DNA of 11,352 bases from Haloferacaceae archaeon (GCA_018609965.1 JAHENP010000149.1:1-11352); one strand, 5' to 3'. Numbered from the stretch's first letter, positions 1 through 7,982 are shown. Notes: a model not told the origin generated them from the letters alone. Numbers and translations are program-made.

Positions 1-1
1 A

Positions 2-166
2 GACACTGCCGGAACGGTTCCTCGACCGTCAGCCGGCCGACGACTGACGACCGCCGAGCCGGACGGCCGGCTTGCGACTGCCGATGAACTGGTGTACACC
101 GCCGTCTGGAGCGACGAGCCGTCACTGGAGGAACCCCCCGACGCGGAACTGGCCGTCGAGACCTGA
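2..166 (+). CDS. C-terminal fragment of an unrecognised protein (5' truncated)
   Basis: The frame is open from the window edge to a TGA at 164-166 and gives about 54 residues. The last 38 codons have strongly GC-rich third positions and an acidic composition (ending DEPSLEEPPDAELAVET), as expected of a real haloarchaeal C-terminus. The first 16 codons in this frame are less typical (CGA, CCT, TCA). The +1 neighbouring frame over 3-47 (TLPERFLDRQPADD, then TGA) looks more natural there. The protein may therefore cross a frameshift near 40-50, or a different gene may end at 47. No start codon lies in this frame between 47 and the GTG at 92. The fragment is convergent with the DUF4112 gene, which ends 8 bases away. 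No family is recognisable. Confidence 0.5.
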   Translation, partial: DTAGTVPRPSAGRRLTTAEPDGRLATADELVYTAVWSDEPSLEEPPDAELAVET

Positions 167-174
167 GACGACAG

Positions 175-753
175 TTAGTTGTCCGTCTCTGTCCCGACCT
201 CGATGGTGACAACATCCGGGTCGGTCTCTCCGTCGGTTGCCGTGCCCATCGTCTCGTCTCCGGTCGTCGTGTTCATTGCCTCGTCTCCACCCGTCGTGTT
301 CGTCGTCTCGTCTCCGGCCGTCGTGTCCCCCGTCTCGCCAGTCGTTTCCGACTCGGCCGGCGCCGCCGAGGCGTCGACACCCAGTTCGTCGAGCACCAAC
401 TCGACGTTCCGGCGGTTCGCCCGCCAGAACGTGTCGAACAGGATGCCGACGACGGGGACGCTCCCGCCGACAACATCGACCGCGACGTTGCCCAACATCC
501 GGACGACTGTCGTGTACGACACCCCGAGGTAGGCCGCCTCGCCGACGATGTACAACGACAACCCCGCAGACAACGCGTCGCCGACCACCGGTACCACCCC
601 GAGAATCGGATCGAGTCCGACGGAGACCCCGCCGGGGAGCCTGACACACTCGTCTAACAGGTGTGCGACCGTCGCGAGCCTGTCGGCGGCCGCTTCGTCG
701 ACACTCTCTGGGAGGTCGGTCGTCTCGAACCGGTCCGCGAGCGACTCCGTCAT
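175..753 (-). CDS. DUF4112 domain membrane protein with repeat tail
   Basis: This 192-aa protein has the layout of the DUF4112 family, which is a family of unknown function. An N-terminal helix (AAADRLATVAHLLDECVRLPG) is followed by a hydrophobic core with two Gly/Pro-rich hairpin-like membrane segments. These are near residues 46-65 (GLDPILGVVPVVGDALSAG) and 90-110 (VAVDVVGGSVPVVGILFDTF). An Arg/Asn-containing stretch (WRANRRN) follows. The last 55 or so residues are hydrophilic, rich in Thr, Gly, Asp and Glu, and include three 9-residue repeats. I chose the ATG at 753, not the in-frame ATG at 795. A TATA-like TTTAAG at 783-778 lies 24 bases before it, so the 753 start would be leaderless, and the upstream 14 residues are basic and atypical. 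The gene has its own promoter and is separate from the transporter locus. The fold assignment is fairly secure; the function is not known. Confidence 0.85.
   Translation of the reverse strand: MTESLADRFETTDLPESVDEAAADRLATVAHLLDECVRLPGGVSVGLDPILGVVPVVGDALSAGLSLYIVGEAAYLGVSYTTVVRMLGNVAVDVVGGSVPVVGILFDTFWRANRRNVELVLDELGVDASAAPAESETTGETGDTTAGDETTNTTGGDEAMNTTTGDETMGTATDGETDPDVVTIEVGTETDN
253..333. repeat. Three 27-bp imperfect tandem repeats inside the DUF4112 gene tail
   Basis: CTCGTCTCC recurs at 253, 280 and 307 with an exact 27-base period, followed each time by a variant of GGTCGTCGTGT. On the coding (minus) strand each unit gives nine residues of the GDETTNTTG type, with variants GDEAMNTTT and GDETMGTAT. 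The period is a multiple of three, so copy-number change would keep the frame. Confidence 0.8.
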
Positions 754-777
754 CGTCCTCGCTACGCGACACCGAAT

Positions 778-783
778 CTTAAA
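778..783 (-). promoter_or_regulatory. TATA-like box for the DUF4112 gene
   Basis: On the minus strand the sequence is TTTAAG, the classical haloarchaeal box A form. Its end lies 24 bases before the ATG at 753, so transcription should begin at or next to the start codon. It falls within the last codons of, or just past, the stop of the 126-aa gene (810), so it fires from the short gap between the two genes. Confidence 0.65.
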
Positions 784-809
784 CGCGGCGGGCACACCGA
801 CACTGCGGG

Positions 810-1190
810 CTACGCTAGCGTCTCCAACAGACTCGTCGTCGTCATCACCCCGACGCCGACGCCGACGATCCGGGTCATCGCCCGTCGGCTCCCGGTCTCC
901 GTCCAGTCGCTCCCGACGGCCAGGTGGTCACGGGCCGCGGCGATCCCGGGCCCCGCGAGGATCGACCCGCTCCAGCCGAGCACGCCAAACCCCAACGCGA
1001 GTGTCCCGAGCGCGAACCCGGCGGCAACGGCGTCCGGCAGCCGCCGCCCGGTCGCGATCAACACCCCGACAGCGACCGGGCCGGCGGGCGCGCCGACGGC
1101 GACCCCGCTCGCGAGCAGTCGGAGCCGGCGCCGGAGCGCCGTCGCCAACGGCGGGGGTTCACCCTCGGCCGTCGGGTCGGACCGGGACAC
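810..1190 (-). CDS. Small haloarchaeal membrane protein downstream of dppC
   Basis: This 126-aa protein starts with GTG three bases after the dppC stop, so it is almost certainly on the transporter mRNA. Three hydrophobic segments are visible at about 25-47, 54-80 and 105-122. Between the second and third is a polar segment with the run GSDWTETGSRRAMTRI (93-108). The sequence LGWSGSILAG at the end of the second segment looks conserved. The pattern reminds me of a haloarchaeal family of unknown function (possibly DUF7268), but that is from memory and unverified. The position suggests an accessory subunit or simply a passenger of the dpp operon. No catalytic motif is seen. Confidence 0.75.
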   Translation of the reverse strand: MSRSDPTAEGEPPPLATALRRRLRLLASGVAVGAPAGPVAVGVLIATGRRLPDAVAAGFALGTLALGFGVLGWSGSILAGPGIAAARDHLAVGSDWTETGSRRAMTRIVGVGVGVMTTTSLLETLA

Positions 1191-1193
1191 GGC

Positions 1194-2135
1194 TCAGTCG
1201 ACCGCGTCCCGCATCCGTGGGTCCAGTGCGTCACGCATCCCGTCCCCGAGGAGATTGAATCCGAGCACGGTCAACGCGAGCAACATCCCCGGGAAAAAGG
1301 ACATCCACCACTTCCCGGTCAACAACCCGTTCTCGACGCCCCGCGACAACATCAACCCCCAAGAGGGCGCCGCGCCGCTGGCGCCGAACCCGAGGAACGA
1401 CAGCGCCGCCAGGTCGATGATCGCCAACCCGAAGTTCAGCGTCGACTGGACCGTGATCGGCGCGAGCGTGTTGGGAAACACATGCCGGATCAACACCCGC
1501 GGGTCCGACGCCCCCAACGCCTCCGTCGCCTCGATGTACTCGTCTTCCAACACGGCGAGGGCGGCCCCGCGGACGACACGCGCAAATCGCGGAGTGTACA
1601 CCATGATGAGCGCGATCGTCGCCTTCCACAGCCCGTTGCCGAAGATGGCGACAATCGCCAACGCCAACAACAACGACGGAAACGCCAACAGGACGTCCAT
1701 CGTCCGCATGACGACGTTGTCGGCCACGTCGCCGTAGTAGGCGGCGATGATCCCCAACGAGACACCCGCCAGCGTCGACACGCCGACGACGACGGTGCCG
1801 AACTTCAGCGCCAGCCACGCGCCGTACGCCGACCGCCGGAAGATGTCACGCGCGCTGGCGTCCGTCCCGAACAGATACTGGTCGGTCGCCGCCGGCCCGA
1901 TCCACCCCGGCGGCGCGCGGTCCGGGATCGTCCCGCCGAGGCGGGAGGCGGTCAAGGCGTCGTAGCTCAGCGTCACCCGGGCGACGACCGCCGTGACGAG
2001 CATCGCGAGGATGATCGTCAGCCCAGCCAACGCGAGACGGTTCGACAACAGCTCGGAGAGGAACGGCGAGGCGCGGAGTCTGGCGACCAGCCCCCGGCTG
2101 CGCGCGTCCACGTCTGTGTCGGTGTCGGTGCTCAC
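1194..2135 (-). CDS. dppC: Peptide-type ABC transporter permease, DppC/OppC family
   Basis: This 313-aa inner subunit forms the membrane channel together with DppB. After a short acidic N-terminus comes the OppC-type first helix (about 34-54, NRLALAGLTIILAML) and an external loop. The binding-protein-dependent permease domain follows, with the EAA coupling loop at about 202-221 (EATEALGASDPRVLIRHVFP), where the ATPase docks. The typical end DGMRDALDPRMR is present, and the length is normal for DppC. The GTG start (2135) overlaps the dppB stop as GTGA, a sign of translational coupling. Dipeptides, oligopeptides, nickel or sugars are all carried by this family, so the substrate is open. Confidence 0.93.
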   Translation of the reverse strand: MSTDTDTDVDARSRGLVARLRASPFLSELLSNRLALAGLTIILAMLVTAVVARVTLSYDALTASRLGGTIPDRAPPGWIGPAATDQYLFGTDASARDIFRRSAYGAWLALKFGTVVVGVSTLAGVSLGIIAAYYGDVADNVVMRTMDVLLAFPSLLLALAIVAIFGNGLWKATIALIMVYTPRFARVVRGAALAVLEDEYIEATEALGASDPRVLIRHVFPNTLAPITVQSTLNFGLAIIDLAALSFLGFGASGAAPSWGLMLSRGVENGLLTGKWWMSFFPGMLLALTVLGFNLLGDGMRDALDPRMRDAVD

Positions 2136-3175
2136 TGTTCGATCCGTGGGTCGAGGTAGCTGTACGTCACGTCGACGCCGAGGTTCACCAGCGTGAACAA
2201 CAACGCGAACGTGAGAACGGTCCCCTGGACGAGCGGGTAGTCGGTCGCGCCGATCGCCTCAACGAGCATCGTCCCGATGCCGGCGATCCCGAAGACGGTC
2301 TCGGTCAACACGGCTCCACCCAGCAACGAGCCGAACTGGATACCGACGACGGTGACGACCGGGATGAGTGCGTTCCGGAACCCGTGTTTCAACACGGTGA
2401 TCCGGGCGCCCTGACCCTTCGCCCGGGCGGTGCGGATGTAGTCCTGCCGGATCACCTCCAACATCGACGACCGCATCATCCGCGAGATCAGCGCCATCGA
2501 GTAGATCCCGATCACGAGCGAGGGGAGAAGAAGGTGGGTGACCGCCGAGAGGAACGCATCGACGTTCCCCAACAGGAGTGTGTCGACGGTGACCAACCCC
2601 GTCAGCGGCAGCTCCGTCCCCAGCAACTGCCAACTGTTGTCGAGGAAGATCGTCGCGCCGATCCGGCCACTGGCCGGGAACCACCCCAGATACGTCGACA
2701 GAAACAGGATCAGCAACGGCCCAGACCAGTAGATCGGCACCGAAATCCCCGTCAAGGCGCCGATCCGGGTGGCGTGGTCCGTCAGCGTGTCCTGTTTCAC
2801 CGCCGAGACGACGCCCAACGGAATCCCCAACGCGAGCCCGAAGAACTGCCCGAATAAGGCCAGTTCGATCGTCACCGGCAGCGTCTCGGAGACGACCTCA
2901 CGGACGGGTGTCCCCTTCGCGATCTGGTAGGAGTCGCCGAACTGGAACGTCGCGGCGTCGGTCAGGAACCGGACGTACTGCACCCACAACGGGTCGTTCA
3001 GCCCCAGTTCCGTCCGCACCTGTTGGAGCTGTTCGGCGCTCGCGCGCTGACCGACGATGATCCGCGCCGGGTCACCCGGCGCCAGGTGGAGAATCGCGAA
3101 CACGAGTGTCGCCACCCCGAACAACACCGGGACGAGCAACAGGAGTCGTTTGAGCAGGAAACGTTTCGAAACCAT
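2132..3175 (-). CDS. dppB: Peptide-type ABC transporter permease, DppB/OppB family
   Basis: This 347-aa permease subunit starts with a basic first helix (KRFLLKRLLLLVPVLFGVAT) followed by the DppB hallmark HLAPGDPARIIVG. The EAA coupling loop is at about 248-267 (RTARAKGQGARITVLKHGFR), and the end is YLDPRIEQ. I chose the ATG at 3175 because MVSKRFLLKR is the standard DppB start. An upstream in-frame ATG at 3217 adds only a His/Thr-rich stretch. The gene lies 193 bases after dppA with no TATA-like box between them, so it probably depends on read-through from the dppA promoter. It pairs with DppC, with which it overlaps by four bases. Confidence 0.94.
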   Translation of the reverse strand: MVSKRFLLKRLLLLVPVLFGVATLVFAILHLAPGDPARIIVGQRASAEQLQQVRTELGLNDPLWVQYVRFLTDAATFQFGDSYQIAKGTPVREVVSETLPVTIELALFGQFFGLALGIPLGVVSAVKQDTLTDHATRIGALTGISVPIYWSGPLLILFLSTYLGWFPASGRIGATIFLDNSWQLLGTELPLTGLVTVDTLLLGNVDAFLSAVTHLLLPSLVIGIYSMALISRMMRSSMLEVIRQDYIRTARAKGQGARITVLKHGFRNALIPVVTVVGIQFGSLLGGAVLTETVFGIAGIGTMLVEAIGATDYPLVQGTVLTFALLFTLVNLGVDVTYSYLDPRIEQ

Positions 3176-3243
3176 GTGGTGTGTCGTGTGGTGTCGTTGC
3201 GTCCAGTCGCCGGTCACTTCAACCCGACGACGACGGATTCGAG

Positions 3244-3260
3244 AGCGCCGGCCGGGCGCT
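3244..3260. repeat. Short GC hairpin in the dppA-dppB gap
   Basis: AGCGCC and GGCGCT form a perfect 6-bp stem around a 5-base loop. It sits inside the 193-base gap between dppA (ends 3369) and dppB (starts 3175). No T-run follows on the minus strand, so it is not a convincing archaeal terminator. It could slow 3' decay and keep dppA mRNA above dppB mRNA. That role is inference only, and the rest of the gap shows no gene or promoter. Confidence 0.35.
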
Positions 3261-3368
3261 GGTCACCCCGGCACCGTCCGACTGTCGATCGAAGTCGGGT
3301 CGGCGCCACCCGGCACCTTCCGGCTGTCGCTCGCCGCCGCTCGGCGCCGGCTTCCCGTCAGTCGGTCG

Positions 3369-5069
3369 TCACTCGGAGTCGATCTCGACGGTCTCCAGAT
3401 ACGGGCCGCCGACGGAGGAGACGGTGAACGTGTCGCTGTTCACGCTCTGGTGGATGCCACGCAGGGTCTGTGCGTAGTCGAGGAACACCCACGGCGCCTC
3501 GTCGTGGGCGATCTGACTCGCCTCCTTGTACAGCTCCTCCCGGGTGCCGGAGTCGTAGGTGGCCTGCGCCTCCCGGACGGTCTCCATGTACTCCGTGTTG
3601 GCCCAGCCGGCGGCGTTGAGGGTGCTGTATCCCTCCGTGTCGCGGCTGACCCAGTCCTGGCCGTCCGGAACCGCATCCATCGGCACCTTCGGGTCCAACA
3701 GGACGTACAGGAAGTTGTCCGGGTCGGCGTTGTCCGTGTACCAGCCCAGGAAACAGGCGTCGTGTTTCCCCTGGTCCGTGTAGTCGAGGTACGACGAGAA
3801 CGTCGAGAACTGGTTGACGTTCACGGTGAAGCCGATCTCCTCAAGATCGGACTTGACCTGGTTTGCCGTCTGGATCGGGCTCGGGTTGTACCCCCGCGGG
3901 TTCGAGAACGTCGCGAGTTCGAACTCGAACGGCTCGACGCCCGCCTCCTCGAGCAACGACTCCGCCTCGTCCTTATCGGTCGGGTACGGCTCGATCTCCT
4001 CGTTGTGGCCCGCCACGTCCGGCGGGAGCGGTTGGTCGGCGTTCGCCGCGAACCCCTGGTAGATGTCGTCGACGATCGCCTGCGTGTCGACCGCGTGGCT
4101 CACGGCCTGCCGCACCGCCTGTGACCGGAACTCCTCGCGGCGCTCCATGTTGAACGCCATGTAGCCGACGTTGATCCCGTTCTTCGAGACCAACTCCGCG
4201 GAGTCGTTGTCTTGGAGCTGTTGGAACGACTGGGAGTCGAGGTTGTCCGTGATGTGTGACTCCCCGTTGATCACGCTGGACGCGCGCGTGGAGTTTTCCG
4301 TGATCTCCCGGAACACCACCTCGGCGACGTTCGGCCCGTCACCCCAGTACTCCGTGTTCGCCTCCAGCCGAACACGGTTGTTCTCGTTGTCGAGTTCCGC
4401 GAACTCGAAGGGACCGGTGCCGATCGGCTCCTCGCCGAGCGCGACCTGCGGCTCGCCGCTCCCCTCGAAGCTCTCGATCTGGCTCTTCGAGAGGATTGCG
4501 GCCGCGAACATCGCCAGGTTCCGCAGGAACGGCGCGTACTGCTGGGTGAGCTCGAACGTCAGCTCGTAGTCACTGGACGCGTCGATGCTTTCGACCCAGT
4601 CGCCGAACGTGAACGGCCCGTACCCCGACCGGTTCTCGCCACCCAGGTAGAAGTCGTACTCCTCGTCGGTGAACCGGTCGACGGTCGCCTTCGCGTCCGC
4701 GGCGGTGAACTCTTCGCCATCGTGGAACGTCACGTCCTCCCGGAGCGTGAGGGTCGCGGTCGTCCCCTCCAACGAGTAGTCCGTCGCGAGGCTGTCGGCG
4801 AGTGTGCCGCCGCTCCCGGCCTCGAACCGGATTAGCGAGTCGAACACCTGGTTGGTGACCTTCGCCACCTCCCCGCTGGTGGTCTGTTGTGGGTCGTAGT
4901 TCGCCGGGTGGTCACCGCGCGCGTACACGAGTGTCCCACTCAGACCACTCTCACCGCCACCACCGCTGATGTCGCTGGTACAGCCGGCGGTCGCCGCGAC
5001 CGTCCCCGTCGCGGCCGCCCCGCCGACGGCCTTCAAGAACTCACGTCTGCTTGTGTCGTCCCGTGACAT
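3369..5069 (-). CDS. dppA: Extracellular solute-binding lipoprotein, DppA/OppA family (SBP_bac_5)
   Basis: This 566-aa protein captures the substrate outside the cell and hands it to DppBC. The N-terminus carries a twin-arginine signal (TSRREFLKAVGG, Arg8-Arg9) and a lipobox with Cys30 (TAGC), so it should be exported folded and lipid-anchored. A Gly/Ser linker (35-42) precedes the binding domain. The family signature VTFHDGEEFTAADAK is at 113-127, and the length is normal for the family. The ATG at 5069 is fixed by the signal and by a TATA-like TTTATA 26 bases upstream, which implies a leaderless and probably strong transcript. The ATPase gene ends 126 bases upstream. Substrate class cannot be read from the sequence; peptides are the default guess. 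Confidence 0.95.
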   Translation of the reverse strand: MSRDDTSRREFLKAVGGAAATGTVAATAGCTSDISGGGGESGLSGTLVYARGDHPANYDPQQTTSGEVAKVTNQVFDSLIRFEAGSGGTLADSLATDYSLEGTTATLTLREDVTFHDGEEFTAADAKATVDRFTDEEYDFYLGGENRSGYGPFTFGDWVESIDASSDYELTFELTQQYAPFLRNLAMFAAAILSKSQIESFEGSGEPQVALGEEPIGTGPFEFAELDNENNRVRLEANTEYWGDGPNVAEVVFREITENSTRASSVINGESHITDNLDSQSFQQLQDNDSAELVSKNGINVGYMAFNMERREEFRSQAVRQAVSHAVDTQAIVDDIYQGFAANADQPLPPDVAGHNEEIEPYPTDKDEAESLLEEAGVEPFEFELATFSNPRGYNPSPIQTANQVKSDLEEIGFTVNVNQFSTFSSYLDYTDQGKHDACFLGWYTDNADPDNFLYVLLDPKVPMDAVPDGQDWVSRDTEGYSTLNAAGWANTEYMETVREAQATYDSGTREELYKEASQIAHDEAPWVFLDYAQTLRGIHQSVNSDTFTVSSVGGPYLETVEIDSE

Positions 5070-5095
5070 ACGTTCTCACTGGCGGAGCTACAGAG

Positions 5096-5104
5096 TATAA
5101 AAAT
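5096..5104 (-). promoter_or_regulatory. TATA-like box / T-tract upstream of dppA
   Basis: On the minus strand the sequence is TTTTTTATA. The end of TTTATA lies 26 bases before the dppA ATG, so the mRNA should be leaderless. The six Ts also lie 92 bases after the stop of the ATPase gene. T-tracts end archaeal transcription, so the same element may both stop the upstream transcript and start dppA. The promoter role is well supported by spacing; the terminator role is inference. Confidence 0.65.
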
Positions 5105-5195
5105 TCCGAAGTCCGTGCCGTAGCCGCAACCCGGTCCGGAGTTGGTCGCCTCCCGACAAACAGCAACCAACGCCGAACCGCCGGGAACACACCGC

Positions 5196-7955
5196 TCAGT
5201 CGGTGAGGTGACACGCCGAGGGGTGGTCGCCATCGCCGAGTGACGGGTCGTCGCGTTCACAGACGGATTCGAAGATCGACAGCGCCTCACTCGCGGCCGC
5301 GAAGTCGCCGTCCGCGAGGTGGGCGACGCTGTCGGCGACGGCCTCGTCAGCCCGGTCGGGCAACGACCAGATGCCGAACCGTTCCCGCACCGCGCGTTCG
5401 AGCCCGACCGTTCCGCCGTCGGTCGCGACACCGGCCTCGGCGGCCGCCTCCTCGCGCACGTCTGCGGGGTCGATCGCCTCCCGCTCGACCCGTTGGCGGT
5501 AGTTCGTCACCGCGCGGAACGTCGCCTGGTCGATCTCCATCCCCGCCGGCGGGATCACCTGCGGACACCGCGTCCGGAAGTGACACCCCGAGGGTGGGTC
5601 GACCGGTGACGGCACATCACCCTCCAAGATTACCCGGTCGTCCGTGTCCGCGGTCGGGTCCGGCACCGGGATCGCCGACAGCAACGCCTGTGTGTACGGG
5701 TGGCGCGGCTCGTCGAACAACGCCTCCGTCTCCGCGACCTCGACGACCCGGCCGAGGTACATCACCGCCACGCGGTCACAGATGTGCCGCACGACACCCA
5801 GATCGTGTGCGATGAACAGGTAGGTCAGCCCGAACTCCTCTTGGAGGTCCTCCATCAGGTTGAGAATCTGTGCCTGGACGGAGACGTCGAGCGCCGACAC
5901 CGGCTCGTCGGCGACGACGAAGTCCGGATCGACCGCGAGTGCGCGGGCGATCCCGATCCGTTGGCGTTGCCCCCCGGAGAGTTCGTGTGGGTACCGCCCG
6001 CGCTGGCTGGGGTCTAACCCGACCGCGTCCAACAGCTCGTCGACACGACGACGGCGTTGCTCCCGGCGGTTCTCTCCGTCTGCGGGCGGCTCTGCGGGGA
6101 GGTCGTGGATCTGGAGCGGCTCGGCGACGATCTGCCCGACCGTCATCCGCGGGTCGAGACTCGACATCGGGTCCTGGAAGATCATCTGCATGTCCGTCCG
6201 CCGGGCGCGCATCTCGTCGTCCGACAGCCCCGTTAGCTCGTCGCCCGCGAACACGACGGTGCCGTCCGTCGGCTCCAACAACCGCAGCAACGACCGCCCG
6301 GTCGTCGACTTCCCGCAGCCGGACTCCCCGACCAGCCCGAGCGTCTCCCCCTCGTAGACGCTCAGGTCGACGCCGTCGACCGCCTTCACGCTCTCGGCCT
6401 CCGAGGAGAGCAGTCGGTCGAGGTAGCCGTCCGCCCGCGAGAAGTGTTTCTCCAACCGGTCGACGGACACCAGCTCCTCGCCCACGACCGTCTCCTCTCC
6501 GCCGGGGTCGTCGGTGCCGTACTCGCTCTCGTCGAAGTCGTCAAGCACACACCGCGCCCGGTGGGTGGTCTCCCCGTCACCGTGGTCCCGCACCGGCACC
6601 GCGCCGGCCGTACACTCCGGTTGTTCCCACGGACACCGGTCGGCGAAGTTACAACCGGTCGGCATGTCGATCAGGTCCGGGACGTTCCCCTCGATCGGGG
6701 TGAGCCGGTCGGCGTCCTCGGTCGGGATCGACTCCAACAGGGTGTAGGTGTACGGGTGTGAGGGGTCGTGGAAGATCTCTTCGACGGGCCCTTCTTCGAC
6801 GATCTCGCCGGCGTACATCACCGCCACCCGGTCACACGTCTCCGCGACGACCCCCAGATCGTGGGTGATCATCAACACGGACATCCCCAGTTCTGCCTGG
6901 AGATCGTTGATCAACTCCAGAATCTGCGCCTGGATCGTCACGTCGAGTGCGGTCGTCGGCTCATCGGCGATCAACAACTGCGGTCGACACGCCAGGGCGA
7001 TGGCGATCAACACGCGTTGCCGCATCCCGCCGGAAAACTCGTGGGGGTAGTCGTCGACCCGTTCGGTCGGCTCCGGAATCCCGACCTCCGAGAGCACCTC
7101 GATCACCCGGTCGAGCACCGCCTGATCCGTCTCACCCCGCACCGACGACACGACCTCCCTGATCGCGTTGCGCCAGGAGTCTTCACGCCGGCCGTCGAAC
7201 TGGTGGAGCCGGAGACTCTCGGCGACCTGCTCGCCGACGGTCAACGCGGGGTTGAGCGAGGTCATCGGGTCCTGGAAGATCATGCTCACGGCGCCGCCGC
7301 GCACGTCACGCATCGCCGCCTCCGGCGCGGCCGTCAGGTCGATCACTGCCTCCTCGATAGTCACCTCCCCGACACGGTCGGGTTCCTCGCGCAACACCGT
7401 CCGCGGGTCCGCCTCGGGGTCAGCCTCAACCGTCGCCGTCTCCAGGAAGACGAAGCCGTCACGCGACCGCTCGGCGAGTGTCACCAGCTTGTCGGCGACG
7501 GCGTCGGGGTCCCCACCGGTGCGGAGCCGTTCACCCGCCTCCTCCACCCCAGTGGCCAACCCCGCGGGGTCGTCGAGCGCGGCACAGTCGGTGGCGATCC
7601 CGGCCAGTTCCTCGGCGACACCAGCGAGATCGCCGTCGCGACACGCCGCCGCCAGCGTCGTCAGCGCCTCACCGACACCGTCCGGGTAGCCGGCGATCCC
7701 GTCGGCGTGACGCGGCAACAACGCGGGGATCACGTCCGGTGCCCGGAGTGTCACCCGCCCACCGGCGATCTCGCCGGGGTCGTCGACGAGATCCATCGCC
7801 GACAGCGCGGTGACTGACTTCCCCGACCCAGACTCGCCGACCAGCCCGACCGTCTCCCCCTCCCGGACCGTCAGGTCGACGCCGTCGACTGCTTTCACGT
7901 CGCCCCGTTCGGTGGCAAACTGCGTGTGGAGATCCGACATCGAGAGGAGATCCAT
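5196..7955 (-). CDS. dppDF: Fused two-domain peptide ABC transporter ATPase (DppD-DppF)
   Basis: This single 919-aa chain carries both ATPases that power import through DppBC. The first half (DppD-like) has Walker A GESGSGKS 40-47, Q-loop Gln228 ([12 protein letters not shown]), signature FSGGMRQR 307-314, Walker B LLIADEP 327-333, His365, and a C-terminal Cys set (435, 441, 448, 469). The second half (DppF-like) has Walker A 543-550, Gln594, LSGGQRQR 659-666, Walker B 679-685, His717, and Cys 791, 797, 899 and 915. Both sites look active. Two additions are unusual: about 135 residues between Walker A and the Q-loop of half one, and about 90-100 residues between Cys797 and Cys899. I chose ATG 7955 ([10 protein letters not shown]); the ATG at 8084 adds a stretch unlike the family. 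Fused ATPases of this kind are known in other prokaryotes (GsiA type). Confidence 0.93.
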   Translation of the reverse strand: MDLLSMSDLHTQFATERGDVKAVDGVDLTVREGETVGLVGESGSGKSVTALSAMDLVDDPGEIAGGRVTLRAPDVIPALLPRHADGIAGYPDGVGEALTTLAAACRDGDLAGVAEELAGIATDCAALDDPAGLATGVEEAGERLRTGGDPDAVADKLVTLAERSRDGFVFLETATVEADPEADPRTVLREEPDRVGEVTIEEAVIDLTAAPEAAMRDVRGGAVSMIFQDPMTSLNPALTVGEQVAESLRLHQFDGRREDSWRNAIREVVSSVRGETDQAVLDRVIEVLSEVGIPEPTERVDDYPHEFSGGMRQRVLIAIALACRPQLLIADEPTTALDVTIQAQILELINDLQAELGMSVLMITHDLGVVAETCDRVAVMYAGEIVEEGPVEEIFHDPSHPYTYTLLESIPTEDADRLTPIEGNVPDLIDMPTGCNFADRCPWEQPECTAGAVPVRDHGDGETTHRARCVLDDFDESEYGTDDPGGEETVVGEELVSVDRLEKHFSRADGYLDRLLSSEAESVKAVDGVDLSVYEGETLGLVGESGCGKSTTGRSLLRLLEPTDGTVVFAGDELTGLSDDEMRARRTDMQMIFQDPMSSLDPRMTVGQIVAEPLQIHDLPAEPPADGENRREQRRRRVDELLDAVGLDPSQRGRYPHELSGGQRQRIGIARALAVDPDFVVADEPVSALDVSVQAQILNLMEDLQEEFGLTYLFIAHDLGVVRHICDRVAVMYLGRVVEVAETEALFDEPRHPYTQALLSAIPVPDPTADTDDRVILEGDVPSPVDPPSGCHFRTRCPQVIPPAGMEIDQATFRAVTNYRQRVEREAIDPADVREEAAAEAGVATDGGTVGLERAVRERFGIWSLPDRADEAVADSVAHLADGDFAAASEALSIFESVCERDDPSLGDGDHPSACHLTD

Positions 7956-7982
7956 GTCACCGCGTGCCGTCCCGTCGTAGGT

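Noticed and set aside
253..333. 27-base repeats considered as a CRISPR array
   Set aside because: The units are directly abutting, imperfect, without spacers, and lie in frame within a coding tail.
924..2159. Long plus-strand open frame (411 aa) opposite dppC
   Set aside because: It is Arg/Gln/His-rich with no recognisable domain and lies exactly opposite a clear permease; GC-rich codons create such shadows.
3057..4124. Long plus-strand open frame (355 aa) opposite dppB/dppA
   Set aside because: It crosses the antisense of two convincing genes and is Arg/Val-rich without domain or promoter.
6768..7817. Long plus-strand open frame (349 aa) opposite the fused ATPase
   Set aside because: It is antisense to Walker and signature motifs; the His/Arg-rich product is a codon-bias artefact.
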